Source: Sepiola atlantica
Lineage: Eukaryota > Mollusca > Cephalopoda > Sepiida > Sepiolidae
Direction: 5' to 3'
Assembly: GCA_963556195.1 (NCBI GenBank)
Contig: OY744544.1
Span: 47,573,484-47,637,483 of the forward strand
DNA: 64,000 nt
The notes under the pieces are model-generated. The model was given only the letters and a program-made list of their open reading frames with translations, searched no databases and was not told where the DNA came from. Every line of letters begins with the position of its first letter. Position 1 is the first letter of the stretch. Both the position numbers and the translations under genes were made by a program. This document shows, piece by piece, positions 29,990 through 38,354 of the stretch.

Positions 29990-30435
29990 CTCAATCTGTG
30001 TCTGTCTGCCGACCACAACCCGCCGATTCGGAATCAGGGAGACCGTCGCCAAAAGGCACGTGAGTCTTCCCCGAACCTGCCGGCTGCTTAAGTTGGGACA
30101 AGCAGTCAGACTCTGAAAAAAGAATTAATTAATATTAATTGCCAAAAAAGTGGCTACAAGAAAGAAAAAAGTAAGAAACTTAGCTCTAAAACCAAATGGG
30201 AGCTGGAACTAGATAGAGGAAAATGAGAAATTAGCTCTAAAACCAAGTGGGAGCTGCCTCCCCAACGGGGGAGGAACTAGAAAGATCATAAAAAAAAAAA
30301 AAAGAGAAAAAATCCCCAAAAGGGGGAGGAAAAAAGTAACAAAAGCCCCAAGGGGGCAAGAAAACGCTTTAAACCTAGCCAACGGGCCCGGTAGCGGGAC
30401 GCTTGGTCTTTGGGAAGACGAAAATGTCGTAACTG
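29990..30435 (-). promoter_or_regulatory. 5' UTR of LINE copy 2
   Basis: Leader with the same hairpin cluster as copy 1. It differs by a longer A run (near 30290-30303) and one A in place of G in the first AAGTGGGAGCT-type unit. Confidence 0.6.
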
Positions 30436-30472
30436 AGAACAGATACTACACTTTGATCTTAGCCAAAAGGCC
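30436..30472 (-). pseudogene. U2 snRNA 5' fragment between LINE copies 2 and 3
   Basis: The same 37-nt block as at 15990 and 23161, unchanged. Confidence 0.88.
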
Positions 30473-30486
30473 AGTTTATTTAGGCA

Positions 30487-30555
30487 GGTGAGTTCCTTCG
30501 GACAACCCTCATCTTTATCTACAGATGAAGATTTTACAAACCTTGGGAACTCACC
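30487..30555 (-). promoter_or_regulatory. 3'-terminal hairpin of LINE copy 3
   Basis: The same 10-bp stem GGTGAGTTCC/GGAACTCACC, unchanged. Confidence 0.7.
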
Positions 30556-31225
30556 AGACCTTAGGCATAGTGCCCGTTATGTAGGGGGAGGGGGGGTCGG
30601 GGATAAGTGAGACAAGCTGTTCAATGTTTTTTATTTCACAAAATTTTACAAACAACATAAAAAGAACATTTGCTGACTCTAAACTAGATTCTTGCACCAA
30701 AATACCGCATTCACTCTGTGGGTGGATCCCTACTTAAAATATCCCCCAAAAACATCGATGTAAAAAAGAATTATCGTGGGAGTGGGAAAAAATATTAAAA
30801 ACACCCAAAAAGAAAGAAAAATAAAGAACGAAATAAAATGGTAGAAAAGTTAGTATGGCCCGGCTTTCCCTCATGACTAAGTGTTAGACCGCCCACTGTT
30901 TTCCGGCACGAGACCGAAAACAAGCGGGTCGGTCACTAAGTGGGAGTGGGAACTTAAGAGAGGAGTGTTCAAAAAATAAATTCATCGGGAATGGGATCAT
31001 TGGGTGGATGGCGTCTTCCAAGATAGTAATGCCAAGGGTTTCAAAAGACCGGGGACAAAATAAAACAGTGGAAGTGGGAATCTTTGGAAGCTCTCTAGTG
31101 CCGGAAAAAATAGGGACAGGATCACTTTCATTCCTACTAGTTTAAGAGGTTACCAGTTTTTTGAAATAAATCAAAAAACTCTACAGGGGTGGGTTCCGTA
31201 GAACCCAGTACCGCGTGTGCCATAA

Positions 31226-34200
31226 TTATGGAGGGAACACGAACTCAAACTTGGCGCCTCGTCGGATGCACAAACTAGTGTCATGCACCCATCTCCTATC
31301 GAAATCCATGCGATGTAATCGTTTCCAATCGCATCTGATCTTCACTTTAAGTTGGTGTTTAAAGTAAACTACCAGATCCCGATCCGAAACAGATCCAACC
31401 CCATGAACCTCATTAAGACGTGTAACCCACGTCACTAGTCTTGCTACGGCTAGGATGGCTAGAAACACCATTCGTTTCTCCCCAGACCACGGCGGTGCTG
31501 CGTTGTTGATGACAGATGCTACATCCAGGACCATCGGCTGCTCGGCGTCGATGCGGGCCGTCACCTCCCTGACGTATCCCCAGAGATGTCGAAGTTTGCT
31601 GCAGGTGAAGAAGGCGTGCTCGGCCGTTTCTTCTTCGTCGTCTTCACAGCGCGGGCATAAGGGGACGTCCCTTAAACCATCTCTGCATAATCTGCCATAG
31701 AGGGGCAGTGCGTTCCGAACCAGTCGCCAGGTCAGAGAATACTCAGAATTGTTGAGATAACTCTGGCCTGGCGCCCAATTCCACTGGGAGCGGGCCTCCT
31801 CCCTCGACAATCCAAGCCGCTCCTCAAGTGGGTCCGAAGCGGTACCCTCCACTAGATCCCGATATAGTCTCTTCCTAGACCGGGCAAGGTTACTGGACCC
31901 CGGCAACGCTCTAAGCGCGGCCCGGCATTCGGCGAAGAACAAGGGCTCCCCTCTCGGCCTACGTCGTCCTTCGACCGAGAGGTCGGGTATGAGGTTGGGA
32001 AAGGCGCTCCCGACCGCAGGGACCCACGGAGTGTCTTCCATCAAAGTCCGACTCAGGAAAGCCAGTCTCTCGGCATGTCGATGACTTGCCAAGTCAGGCA
32101 TCCCCAAGCCTCCCACACTCGGAACTTGAGTACAGACCTGTCTGCGGACGTACGCTTTCCGGCCCTTCCAAAGAAGCGAGAAGAGTAAGCGCGTGAAAGC
32201 GATAAGGCGGGCCGCAGGCAGTGGTAGTACAGACAGCCGGTAAAGGATGAGAGGAAAGACGTAAGTGGCGCACGCCTCCGCTCTGCCCTTTAAGGAAAGC
32301 TTCCTTCGAATCCAAGCCCGGACCGACGATTCGACCTTTGTCTGTACTTCCGACCAGTTCTTTTCCAGCTGGAGGCCCGGCCCGAACCACACGCCGAGGA
32401 TTCGAACCGGGCCATCCGACCAGCTGAAGTCACCTGGAAGAGCGGTCTCTCCGCTCCAGGCACCCAACCGCAGGCCGTTCGACTTGCTGCGGTTGACTAT
32501 GGCCCCTGTCACTTCTTCGTACCGAGCGAGCGCCTTAATCACTGTTCGAATGTCAGTACGGCTCGACACGAAAACGGTGACATCATCGGCAAACGCGGAA
32601 ACCCTGACTCGCGCTTTGCGAGGAGGGATAGCGATCCCGCGCAGGACTGGTGTTGTCGCCTCATCCCTTAATTTGCGAAGGAAGGGTTCCAACGCCAGGA
32701 TGTAGAGCAGGGGCGACAGCGGACAACCCTGACGTACCGACCGAGAAACAACGAACGATTCCGACCTCTTTCCATTGACTTGCACCACTGCCGTCGGCGA
32801 GTCATACAGAATAGAGATCCACCTGCGGAAGTCCGGACCAAAACCGGCAGCCGCTAAAACAGCTTTCAGGAAACCATGGTCGACCCTATCGAAAGCCTTG
32901 GACTGATCTAAATTGATCAGCGCGGCTTCAGCGTCGTCTTCTGTCCCCTCTATGATCATGCGAATCAAATGCAAGTTGTTCTGAATCGACCTCCCCTTCA
33001 CAGCAAAGTTCTGCTCAGGCTTGATCAAATCACCGATAACAACCTGCAGGCGGTTCGCAAGAACGCGGGCCAAAATCTTTAACTCTGTGTTTAGCAGAGT
33101 TATGGGCCTGTAATCGTCTAAATTTCCCCCACCAGGTTGGTCCCTCTTCTTCAGTAATGTGACCACTCCTTTGGTTACCTGTCCAGGGATTGACTCCTGA
33201 ACAAACCAGTGGTTAAACACATCCTTCAGAATTGGGACAAACATGGGCGACAGCCTCAAATACATTTCGTACGGCAGACCATCGAGTCCCGGAGATTTGT
33301 TCAAGCCGACCTGCTTCAACGCAGTAACGATCTCGCCCTCCGTAATCCTGCCATCACAGCCAGCTGCTCGAGCCGCCTCGAGGCGGGGCGAGTCAGCCAA
33401 ATAGCTGTCAAACTCCTGGCCGCGGAGTCTGGGCAGTTGGGTGAAGCGTTCCTCCAAATGCTCACGGAACCCCTCACAGATCTCACGAGACGATACCAGG
33501 GTATGTCCTTCCAGGTTTTTCACCTTCCGAATGTACCCATCCGAACCACGACGTAAAGCAGCCTTACGCTCAACAGCGTCAACGTTCACGGCTTCGTTAG
33601 AGACTTTCTTTAATCTAGCTCTAACTACTTGACCTTCATATCGCTCGCTAGCCAAGCGATTGAGGTCCCCCGTAATTAATGCTATCTCTAGGGGATCCCC
33701 CCCAGCCACCGCCCGGGTCATCTTATCCTCTACTTGCTTTTGCGTCCTAGCCCTATTTTGAGCGAGGCGCTGGCTGTAGCGGACACAAAAGTTTCTAACC
33801 TGAGCCTTAGTTTTAACCCAGTACCTACTCCCGATAACCACCCCCACTAATCCCCGCTGGAGTAGTAACGTTAGCTGTTCCCGGAAGTCTCGTATCTCCA
33901 GTAAGGAGGTATTAAACTTCCAGTACCCAGCCAACCTAGGCCTATCACTTAAGTTCAACCGGGCCGTAACCAATTTATGGTCCGAATGTCCTAACCAAGT
34001 GAACGTGGGACAAGATATGAAATCTACGTCGCCTCTTCTAACTAACATTCTGTCCAAGTAAGTACTCGGACAGAAGGCCGCGCTAGTATGCCACGTCCAC
34101 ATCTCCCGCCCTGGGTGATCAACGCGAAATCTGTCGACAAGATCGCATGAGGCCATCAGGTCAGACAGACTGCTTTCCCACCTCGCCGACCCTCTATTCC

Positions 34201-34666
34201 CACCGACCTTATCTATCTTGGGGTCTAGGATGGCATTCCAGTCCCCCATTAAAACTACTCGCTCCGGACCCTTGAGGAACGCCTCCAACCGTCGAAAAAA
34301 GGAAACCCTCTCGCCAGCAATGTTGGGCGCATAAACCGCAACGATCCGAAACTTGCTGTTTTCAACGGCAACATCGACCACGACCAGTCGTCCCACCGCA
34401 TCCGCATGAACAATGCTCACCGCCGCAGGCAGGGTGCGTCTCACTAACAAAGAGATGCCACAACTATGAGCATCGCCATATGCTGAGTAGACGTCATAGT
34501 CGTCAGTCAGCACATCACAATCCCCATACGAATCGAAGTGGGTCTCTTCAATCGCAGCTACATCTACCTCACGGGCCACGAGATCCCTCAGCACGCGAGC
34601 AGCCCTGCTTCGGGATCTCATGCCCCTCACATTCCAACAAGCCAAGTTTAAATTTGTGGTCCCCAT
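31226..34666 (-). CDS. LINE ORF2: APE endonuclease - reverse transcriptase (copy 3)
   Basis: 1146 codons, intact, with the same catalytic residues as copies 1 and 2. I see one conservative change relative to copy 1 (AAVSIVHADA for AAVSVVHADA) plus silent base changes. ATG at 34666-34664 overlaps the TGA of ORF1. Mostly silent or conservative change among three copies agrees with a functional recent source. Confidence 0.93.
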   Translation of the reverse strand: MGTTNLNLACWNVRGMRSRSRAARVLRDLVAREVDVAAIEETHFDSYGDCDVLTDDYDVYSAYGDAHSCGISLLVRRTLPAAVSIVHADAVGRLVVVDVAVENSKFRIVAVYAPNIAGERVSFFRRLEAFLKGPERVVLMGDWNAILDPKIDKVGGNRGSARWESSLSDLMASCDLVDRFRVDHPGREMWTWHTSAAFCPSTYLDRMLVRRGDVDFISCPTFTWLGHSDHKLVTARLNLSDRPRLAGYWKFNTSLLEIRDFREQLTLLLQRGLVGVVIGSRYWVKTKAQVRNFCVRYSQRLAQNRARTQKQVEDKMTRAVAGGDPLEIALITGDLNRLASERYEGQVVRARLKKVSNEAVNVDAVERKAALRRGSDGYIRKVKNLEGHTLVSSREICEGFREHLEERFTQLPRLRGQEFDSYLADSPRLEAARAAGCDGRITEGEIVTALKQVGLNKSPGLDGLPYEMYLRLSPMFVPILKDVFNHWFVQESIPGQVTKGVVTLLKKRDQPGGGNLDDYRPITLLNTELKILARVLANRLQVVIGDLIKPEQNFAVKGRSIQNNLHLIRMIIEGTEDDAEAALINLDQSKAFDRVDHGFLKAVLAAAGFGPDFRRWISILYDSPTAVVQVNGKRSESFVVSRSVRQGCPLSPLLYILALEPFLRKLRDEATTPVLRGIAIPPRKARVRVSAFADDVTVFVSSRTDIRTVIKALARYEEVTGAIVNRSKSNGLRLGAWSGETALPGDFSWSDGPVRILGVWFGPGLQLEKNWSEVQTKVESSVRAWIRRKLSLKGRAEACATYVFPLILYRLSVLPLPAARLIAFTRLLFSLLWKGRKAYVRRQVCTQVPSVGGLGMPDLASHRHAERLAFLSRTLMEDTPWVPAVGSAFPNLIPDLSVEGRRRPRGEPLFFAECRAALRALPGSSNLARSRKRLYRDLVEGTASDPLEERLGLSREEARSQWNWAPGQSYLNNSEYSLTWRLVRNALPLYGRLCRDGLRDVPLCPRCEDDEEETAEHAFFTCSKLRHLWGYVREVTARIDAEQPMVLDVASVINNAAPPWSGEKRMVFLAILAVARLVTWVTRLNEVHGVGSVSDRDLVVYFKHQLKVKIRCDWKRLHRMDFDRRWVHDTSLCIRRGAKFEFVFPP

Positions 34667-37263
34667 CAATTAGTGTCACACACGGGGCTAAAGTCCTCGG
34701 GAGTGAGGACGCCGAAGGTCTGACCGAGACTGCCGGTCAGCAGTTCGGACGAAATCCGTCCGTCTCGTGCCAAACCTCCCACGTCCACGGGGAAAGTTAA
34801 TTTTAAAGCCCGAAAAAATGAGGGGTGAACATAAATGGGGACCCTCCCACTACATTTGGACTTAATTTCCTTAAATGAAGGGTGCTCCTCTTCTATAAGG
34901 GGTTGCTCCGGGATTGCGTCCTTGGCCGCCCTAAGCATTCTCCATAATGCTTTCTCCCTCCCGTTCCCGGTTTCCTGCCTCACAAACGTTATAATTTTGG
35001 GTGCATTTTTAAAATTTCGGGGGTCTTGCACCTGTTTTCCTCCTACGTGGGTGAAGCTCTCCAGCTGCTTAATGTATCGCCTCTGCCTTCCATTGAGGTC
35101 TGATTGGACCTGTAATGAATCCGCCTCACAGATCCTTACCCCCGGCAGAAAGGGGAACCTCCTAGTCTTCTCCCGTCTCACTGGCGCAGGAGGAGGTGGT
35201 ACCGGGACGACTTCTGGAATGACCTCTTGCTTTCTTCCTGGAACGACTTCTGGCATGACTCCCTCAGCAGCTCCTTCTGGTTCAGAGGCCGGCGGCGCTA
35301 CTGGGGTGGGAGCCTCCTCTTCCCTCTGTCTCGCCGACACTGGGGACCTATCCCGAGGGCTGTTTAAGGGAGTGTAAAACTTGAGAGGAACATTTTCCTG
35401 TTCCATTGACTCGGAGGGGGCTAAAGATTTAATGTTTTCCTCCTCTCTTGCTGACTCCCGGACTTTTTTAGCTTTTGGGTCCTTTCTTTTGGGGGGCTCC
35501 ATTGCTGCTTCCACCTCCTTTCCCTCTTCCTCCGATTCTGATGAGAGGGCTGTCAGCTTCCTCTTCAAAGCTGCAGGCGTCGGTCTCCCCTTGGTTGGTA
35601 TAGGGGTCGGGGTGGGCTTCCTCCCCTTCTCTGTGGACACCTTGTCTACTGCTGCTGACGATGATGCTGACACGGCTGGCGCTTTTTGGGGAACAGCCGC
35701 CGGGGGCTTTGCTGTTATTCTTTGGGGGCAGTCCTTTGCCACATGCCCTGGCGTCTGACAGCGCCAGCAATGTGGCCTTCTTCCCTCCACGATGATCGAC
35801 ATAGACCAGGATTCGCATTTTAACTGCGCTGGAATCGCCTGAAACCCCTGCCGGTTGACCCTCATCTTCAGCCTGTATTCTCCTGTCAGAATACCATGCA
35901 TTCCGCGAGTCGGCACCACCTCCTCGACGTCGCCATACTGCGACATTATCGCTCCCAGATGGTCGGAGTCGATGCAGCATGGGACGCCGAGCACCGAAAC
36001 TGACGCGCTTCTCCTTTCCATATATTCGGGTCTTAATTTCATGCCCTTCCAGACTACGTCTCCGCCCATTGCTAGCTTTTCTGCTACCTCCTGGGTTGGG
36101 AGCAGCACATCCCACATTGCAAAGCTTTTCCTGAGGATATAGGAAGCTGGGATCTTCAAGCCCACCAGTGCTTCCATGACTCTCTCCTTCAGGACTCCTA
36201 CCAACCCATTCGCCTTTGCGTCCAAAGTTACGAAGGAGATGATCCTCTTCCTCAATTTTTCCAGCGTTCCCGGAGGCAGCTTCACTGTGTTTCCTTCAGT
36301 GAACTCCTTGTATTTTTCCTCGAACACTCTCCTATAATGTTCAGGAGTCTTCTGCTGTTTGGGCCCCCACACTGAACTAGTGGGTTTAGCGGAAGCCGTT
36401 ACCTCGATCTTCTTTTTATTAGGGATCCGCGAACCAGAGTTGGACGGCCTTGGCCATGGTTCATTAGCCGCGATCCCCTTCCTCCTTTCCGGTCTGTGAG
36501 CTGGTTTACTTGGGCCCTCTCCCCCCGATAGACTTTCATCCCCTGAGGAGCACCCTACAAATAAACCTGGGCGGTAGTTTTGTTCCGCCACCTTTAAGTC
36601 CCACGACTGGCTTTTCGTTAGTTTACTTTTATGAAAAGGGGTATCATCATACCCTTGGAAGAAAACTTCCGGAGACACCAATACTCTTGGAACCGCTGGC
36701 GTCTCCATTTCCAAAAGGAAATCCGACAACGATGGATTGTCGCTCGACGCGACACTCCCTCGTCGCGATGAAGAGGTGCCCTGCGTGGCAACACCTCCTG
36801 GGGAGCACTCGAGCGTGTCTCCCCCCGACCGAACTGGAGTATCGCACGGCACGACACTCCCCAACAAAGCTCCAGAGGTGCCCTGCGAGGCAACACCTCC
36901 TGGGGAGCACTCGAGCGTGTCTCCCCCCGACCGAACTGGAGTATCGCACGGCACGACACTCCCCAACAAAGCTCCAGAGGTGCCCTGCGAGGCAACACCT
37001 CCTGGGGAGCACTCGAGCGTGTCTCCCCCCGACCGAACTGGAGTATCGCACGGCACGACACTCCCCAACAAAGCTCCAGAGGTGCCCTGCGGGGCAACAC
37101 CTCCTGGGGAGCACTCGAGCGTGTCTTCCCCCGACCGGACTGGAGTGTCGCCGCTCGACGCGGCACTCACCGAACTCGCAACTGGGGCGCCCTTCGCGGC
37201 CACACCCCTCTCGCTGTCTTTAGCCAAGACAGCTCTGGCTTTTGAGACCCCGGTGGCCTCCAT
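34666..37263 (-). CDS. LINE ORF1: RRM-like / CCHC-knuckle protein (copy 3)
   Basis: 865 codons from ATG 37263-37261. Four 34-residue repeats, an extra glycine before DTPVRSGEDT, GMHGIL as in copy 2, PPPPAPV as in copy 1, and private changes GRPTPAALKRK and EEAPTPVAPP. This mix of shared variants shows that the copies did not arise by a simple serial duplication of one unit, unless followed by exchange. Confidence 0.88.
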   Translation of the reverse strand: MEATGVSKARAVLAKDSERGVAAKGAPVASSVSAASSGDTPVRSGEDTLECSPGGVAPQGTSGALLGSVVPCDTPVRSGGDTLECSPGGVASQGTSGALLGSVVPCDTPVRSGGDTLECSPGGVASQGTSGALLGSVVPCDTPVRSGGDTLECSPGGVATQGTSSSRRGSVASSDNPSLSDFLLEMETPAVPRVLVSPEVFFQGYDDTPFHKSKLTKSQSWDLKVAEQNYRPGLFVGCSSGDESLSGGEGPSKPAHRPERRKGIAANEPWPRPSNSGSRIPNKKKIEVTASAKPTSSVWGPKQQKTPEHYRRVFEEKYKEFTEGNTVKLPPGTLEKLRKRIISFVTLDAKANGLVGVLKERVMEALVGLKIPASYILRKSFAMWDVLLPTQEVAEKLAMGGDVVWKGMKLRPEYMERRSASVSVLGVPCCIDSDHLGAIMSQYGDVEEVVPTRGMHGILTGEYRLKMRVNRQGFQAIPAQLKCESWSMSIIVEGRRPHCWRCQTPGHVAKDCPQRITAKPPAAVPQKAPAVSASSSAAVDKVSTEKGRKPTPTPIPTKGRPTPAALKRKLTALSSESEEEGKEVEAAMEPPKRKDPKAKKVRESAREEENIKSLAPSESMEQENVPLKFYTPLNSPRDRSPVSARQREEEAPTPVAPPASEPEGAAEGVMPEVVPGRKQEVIPEVVPVPPPPAPVRREKTRRFPFLPGVRICEADSLQVQSDLNGRQRRYIKQLESFTHVGGKQVQDPRNFKNAPKIITFVRQETGNGREKALWRMLRAAKDAIPEQPLIEEEHPSFKEIKSKCSGRVPIYVHPSFFRALKLTFPVDVGGLARDGRISSELLTGSLGQTFGVLTPEDFSPVCDTN

Positions 37264-37706
37264 CTCAATCTGTGTCTGTCTGCCGACCACAACCCGCCGA
37301 TTCGGAATCAGGGAGACCGTCGCCAAAAGGCACGTGAGTCTTCCCCGAACCTGCCGGCTGCTTAAGTTGGGACAAGCAGTCAGACTCTGAAAAAAGAATT
37401 AATTAATATTAATTGCCAAAAAAGTGGCTACAAGAAAGAAAAAAGTAAGAAACTTAGCTCTAAAACCAAGTGGGAGCTGGAACTAGATAGAGGAAAATGA
37501 GAAATTAGCTCTAAAACCAAGTGGGAGCTGCCTCCCCAACGGGGGAGGAACTAGAAAGATCATATAAAAAAAAAGAGAAAAAATCCCCAAAAGGGGGAGG
37601 AAAAAAGTAACAAAAGCCCCAAGGGGGCAAGAAAACGCTTTAAACCTAGCCAACGGGCCCGGTAGCGGGACGATTGGTCTTTGGGAAGACGAAAATGTCG
37701 TAACTG
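37264..37706 (-). promoter_or_regulatory. 5' UTR of LINE copy 3
   Basis: Leader like the others, with the hairpin cluster retained; one base differs near its 5' end (GGGACGATTGG for GGGACGCTTGG on the plus strand). Confidence 0.6.
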
Positions 37707-37743
37707 AGAACAGATACTACACTTTGATCTTAGATAAAAGGCC
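37707..37743 (-). pseudogene. U2 snRNA 5' fragment, right flank of the LINE array
   Basis: The U2 block with two adjacent changes (TTAGATAAAAGGCC for TTAGCCAAAAGGCC on the plus strand). It is followed by AGGAAAGC, which corresponds to AAGAAAGC at the empty site in element B and to U2's own GAGAAGCG. This is therefore the native upstream side of the target. Confidence 0.82.
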
Positions 37744-38034
37744 AGGAAAGCATCCGAAATTAAAATTTTGGGAACGATTTCTATCAGTATTTATAACGAA
37801 TCTACCACAGTACAGCGGTCTATCCACTATACACTGTTTAAATTACATTAATAAATTAACAAGTAATAATAACTATGATTTTCTTTCAACAAACATTGTA
37901 TAATACTATTTAACAACTTATTACATCAATTTTGAATATCAACAAATAATTTTAGACTTCCCCAGGCCGTTTTTCTCTAATTCAACATAGCTTTTAGACG
38001 CCATTTTTTTTTAACCGAAAATTACATTAATTCA
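37744..38034. other. Spacer upstream of the U2-like site, no gene
   Basis: AT-rich sequence aligned throughout with 51093-51370 in element B (shared CAGCGGTCTATCCACTA, GTAATAATAACTATGATTTT). It separates the minus-strand U2 fragment from a plus-strand U2-like 5' end. A divergent snRNA promoter could lie here, but I recognise no defined element. Confidence 0.55.
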
Positions 38035-38075
38035 CTTCTGTTGGCTGCTAAGATCAAGGTGTAGTATCTGTTCCG
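38035..38075 (+). pseudogene. U2 snRNA 5'-end-like motif, plus strand
   Basis: CACTTCTGTTGGCTGCTAAG then ATCAAGGTGTAGTATCTGTT parallels the U2 start (CTTCTCGGCC, TTGGCTAAGATCAAGTGTAG, TATCTGTT), with the branch-pairing GTAGTA intact. It is more diverged than the minus-strand copies and points away from them. The corresponding place in element B (about 51370-51410) is further decayed. Confidence 0.6.
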
Positions 38076-38076
38076 A

Positions 38077-38275
38077 TGGATACTGCACTCCATAGACTGG
38101 TATCGTCTTGGCCTTCGGGGCTTCATTCCGCCGGTCTATGGGTCTGTCCTGTGCAGTTCTAAGAGATCCACACTCCCAGGCTTTGCCTCCCCTCTTTGGG
38201 GAGGAGTAAGTTTATTGCTTACTGAGGCGCCTCTACCGGGGGAATCCCGACGGGGCGGCCCAGGCAATTTTGAAT
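38077..38275 (+). ncRNA. Hairpin-rich block following the U2-like 5' end (candidate structured RNA)
   Basis: Several stems in a row: ACTGCA/TGCAGT enclosing CCATAGACTGG/CCGGTCTATGG (38082-38157), CTCCCCTCTTTGGGGAG (about 38187-38203), and AGTAAG/CTTACT (about 38206-38224). At 38266-38273 AATTTTGA resembles an Sm-binding site. Element B keeps the block at 51421-51620, with a pair change that preserves wobble (CCATGGACTGG/CCGGTCTATGG). Transcription is unproven; I give it as a candidate chimeric snRNA-like sequence or a SINE-like relic. Confidence 0.35.
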
Positions 38276-38354
38276 GGCCAGAGTGCTAACCTTTACGGGC
38301 GCTAGCTTTACAAGGCCAACTTGAATTTATTTGTTAGAGGATAACTAAAGAATA

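Larger units (their letters stand above)
23199..30435 (-). mobile_element. U2-targeted non-LTR retrotransposon, copy 2
   Basis: About 7.24 kb with the same architecture and orientation as copy 1, flanked on both sides by the U2 fragment. It is longer than copy 1 by one 102-bp repeat in ORF1. Private variants include D instead of N in the first residues of ORF2 and PTP instead of PAP in the ORF1 tail. Both ORFs are open. Confidence 0.88.
30474..37706 (-). mobile_element. U2-targeted non-LTR retrotransposon, copy 3
   Basis: About 7.23 kb, same orientation and organisation. Four ORF1 repeats plus one extra codon (SSGDTPVRS), a few base changes, and a short deletion in the 3' UTR (CCGGAAAAAATAGGG near 31101-31115, against CCGGCAAAAATAAAATAGGG in copies 1 and 2). 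It is the outermost copy on the 5' side of the array; its upstream U2 fragment is slightly changed. Confidence 0.88.

Noticed and set aside
15990..37743. Utopia-type U2 element
   Set aside because: Utopia carries a restriction-like endonuclease; ORF2 here has a complete APE domain at its N-terminus.
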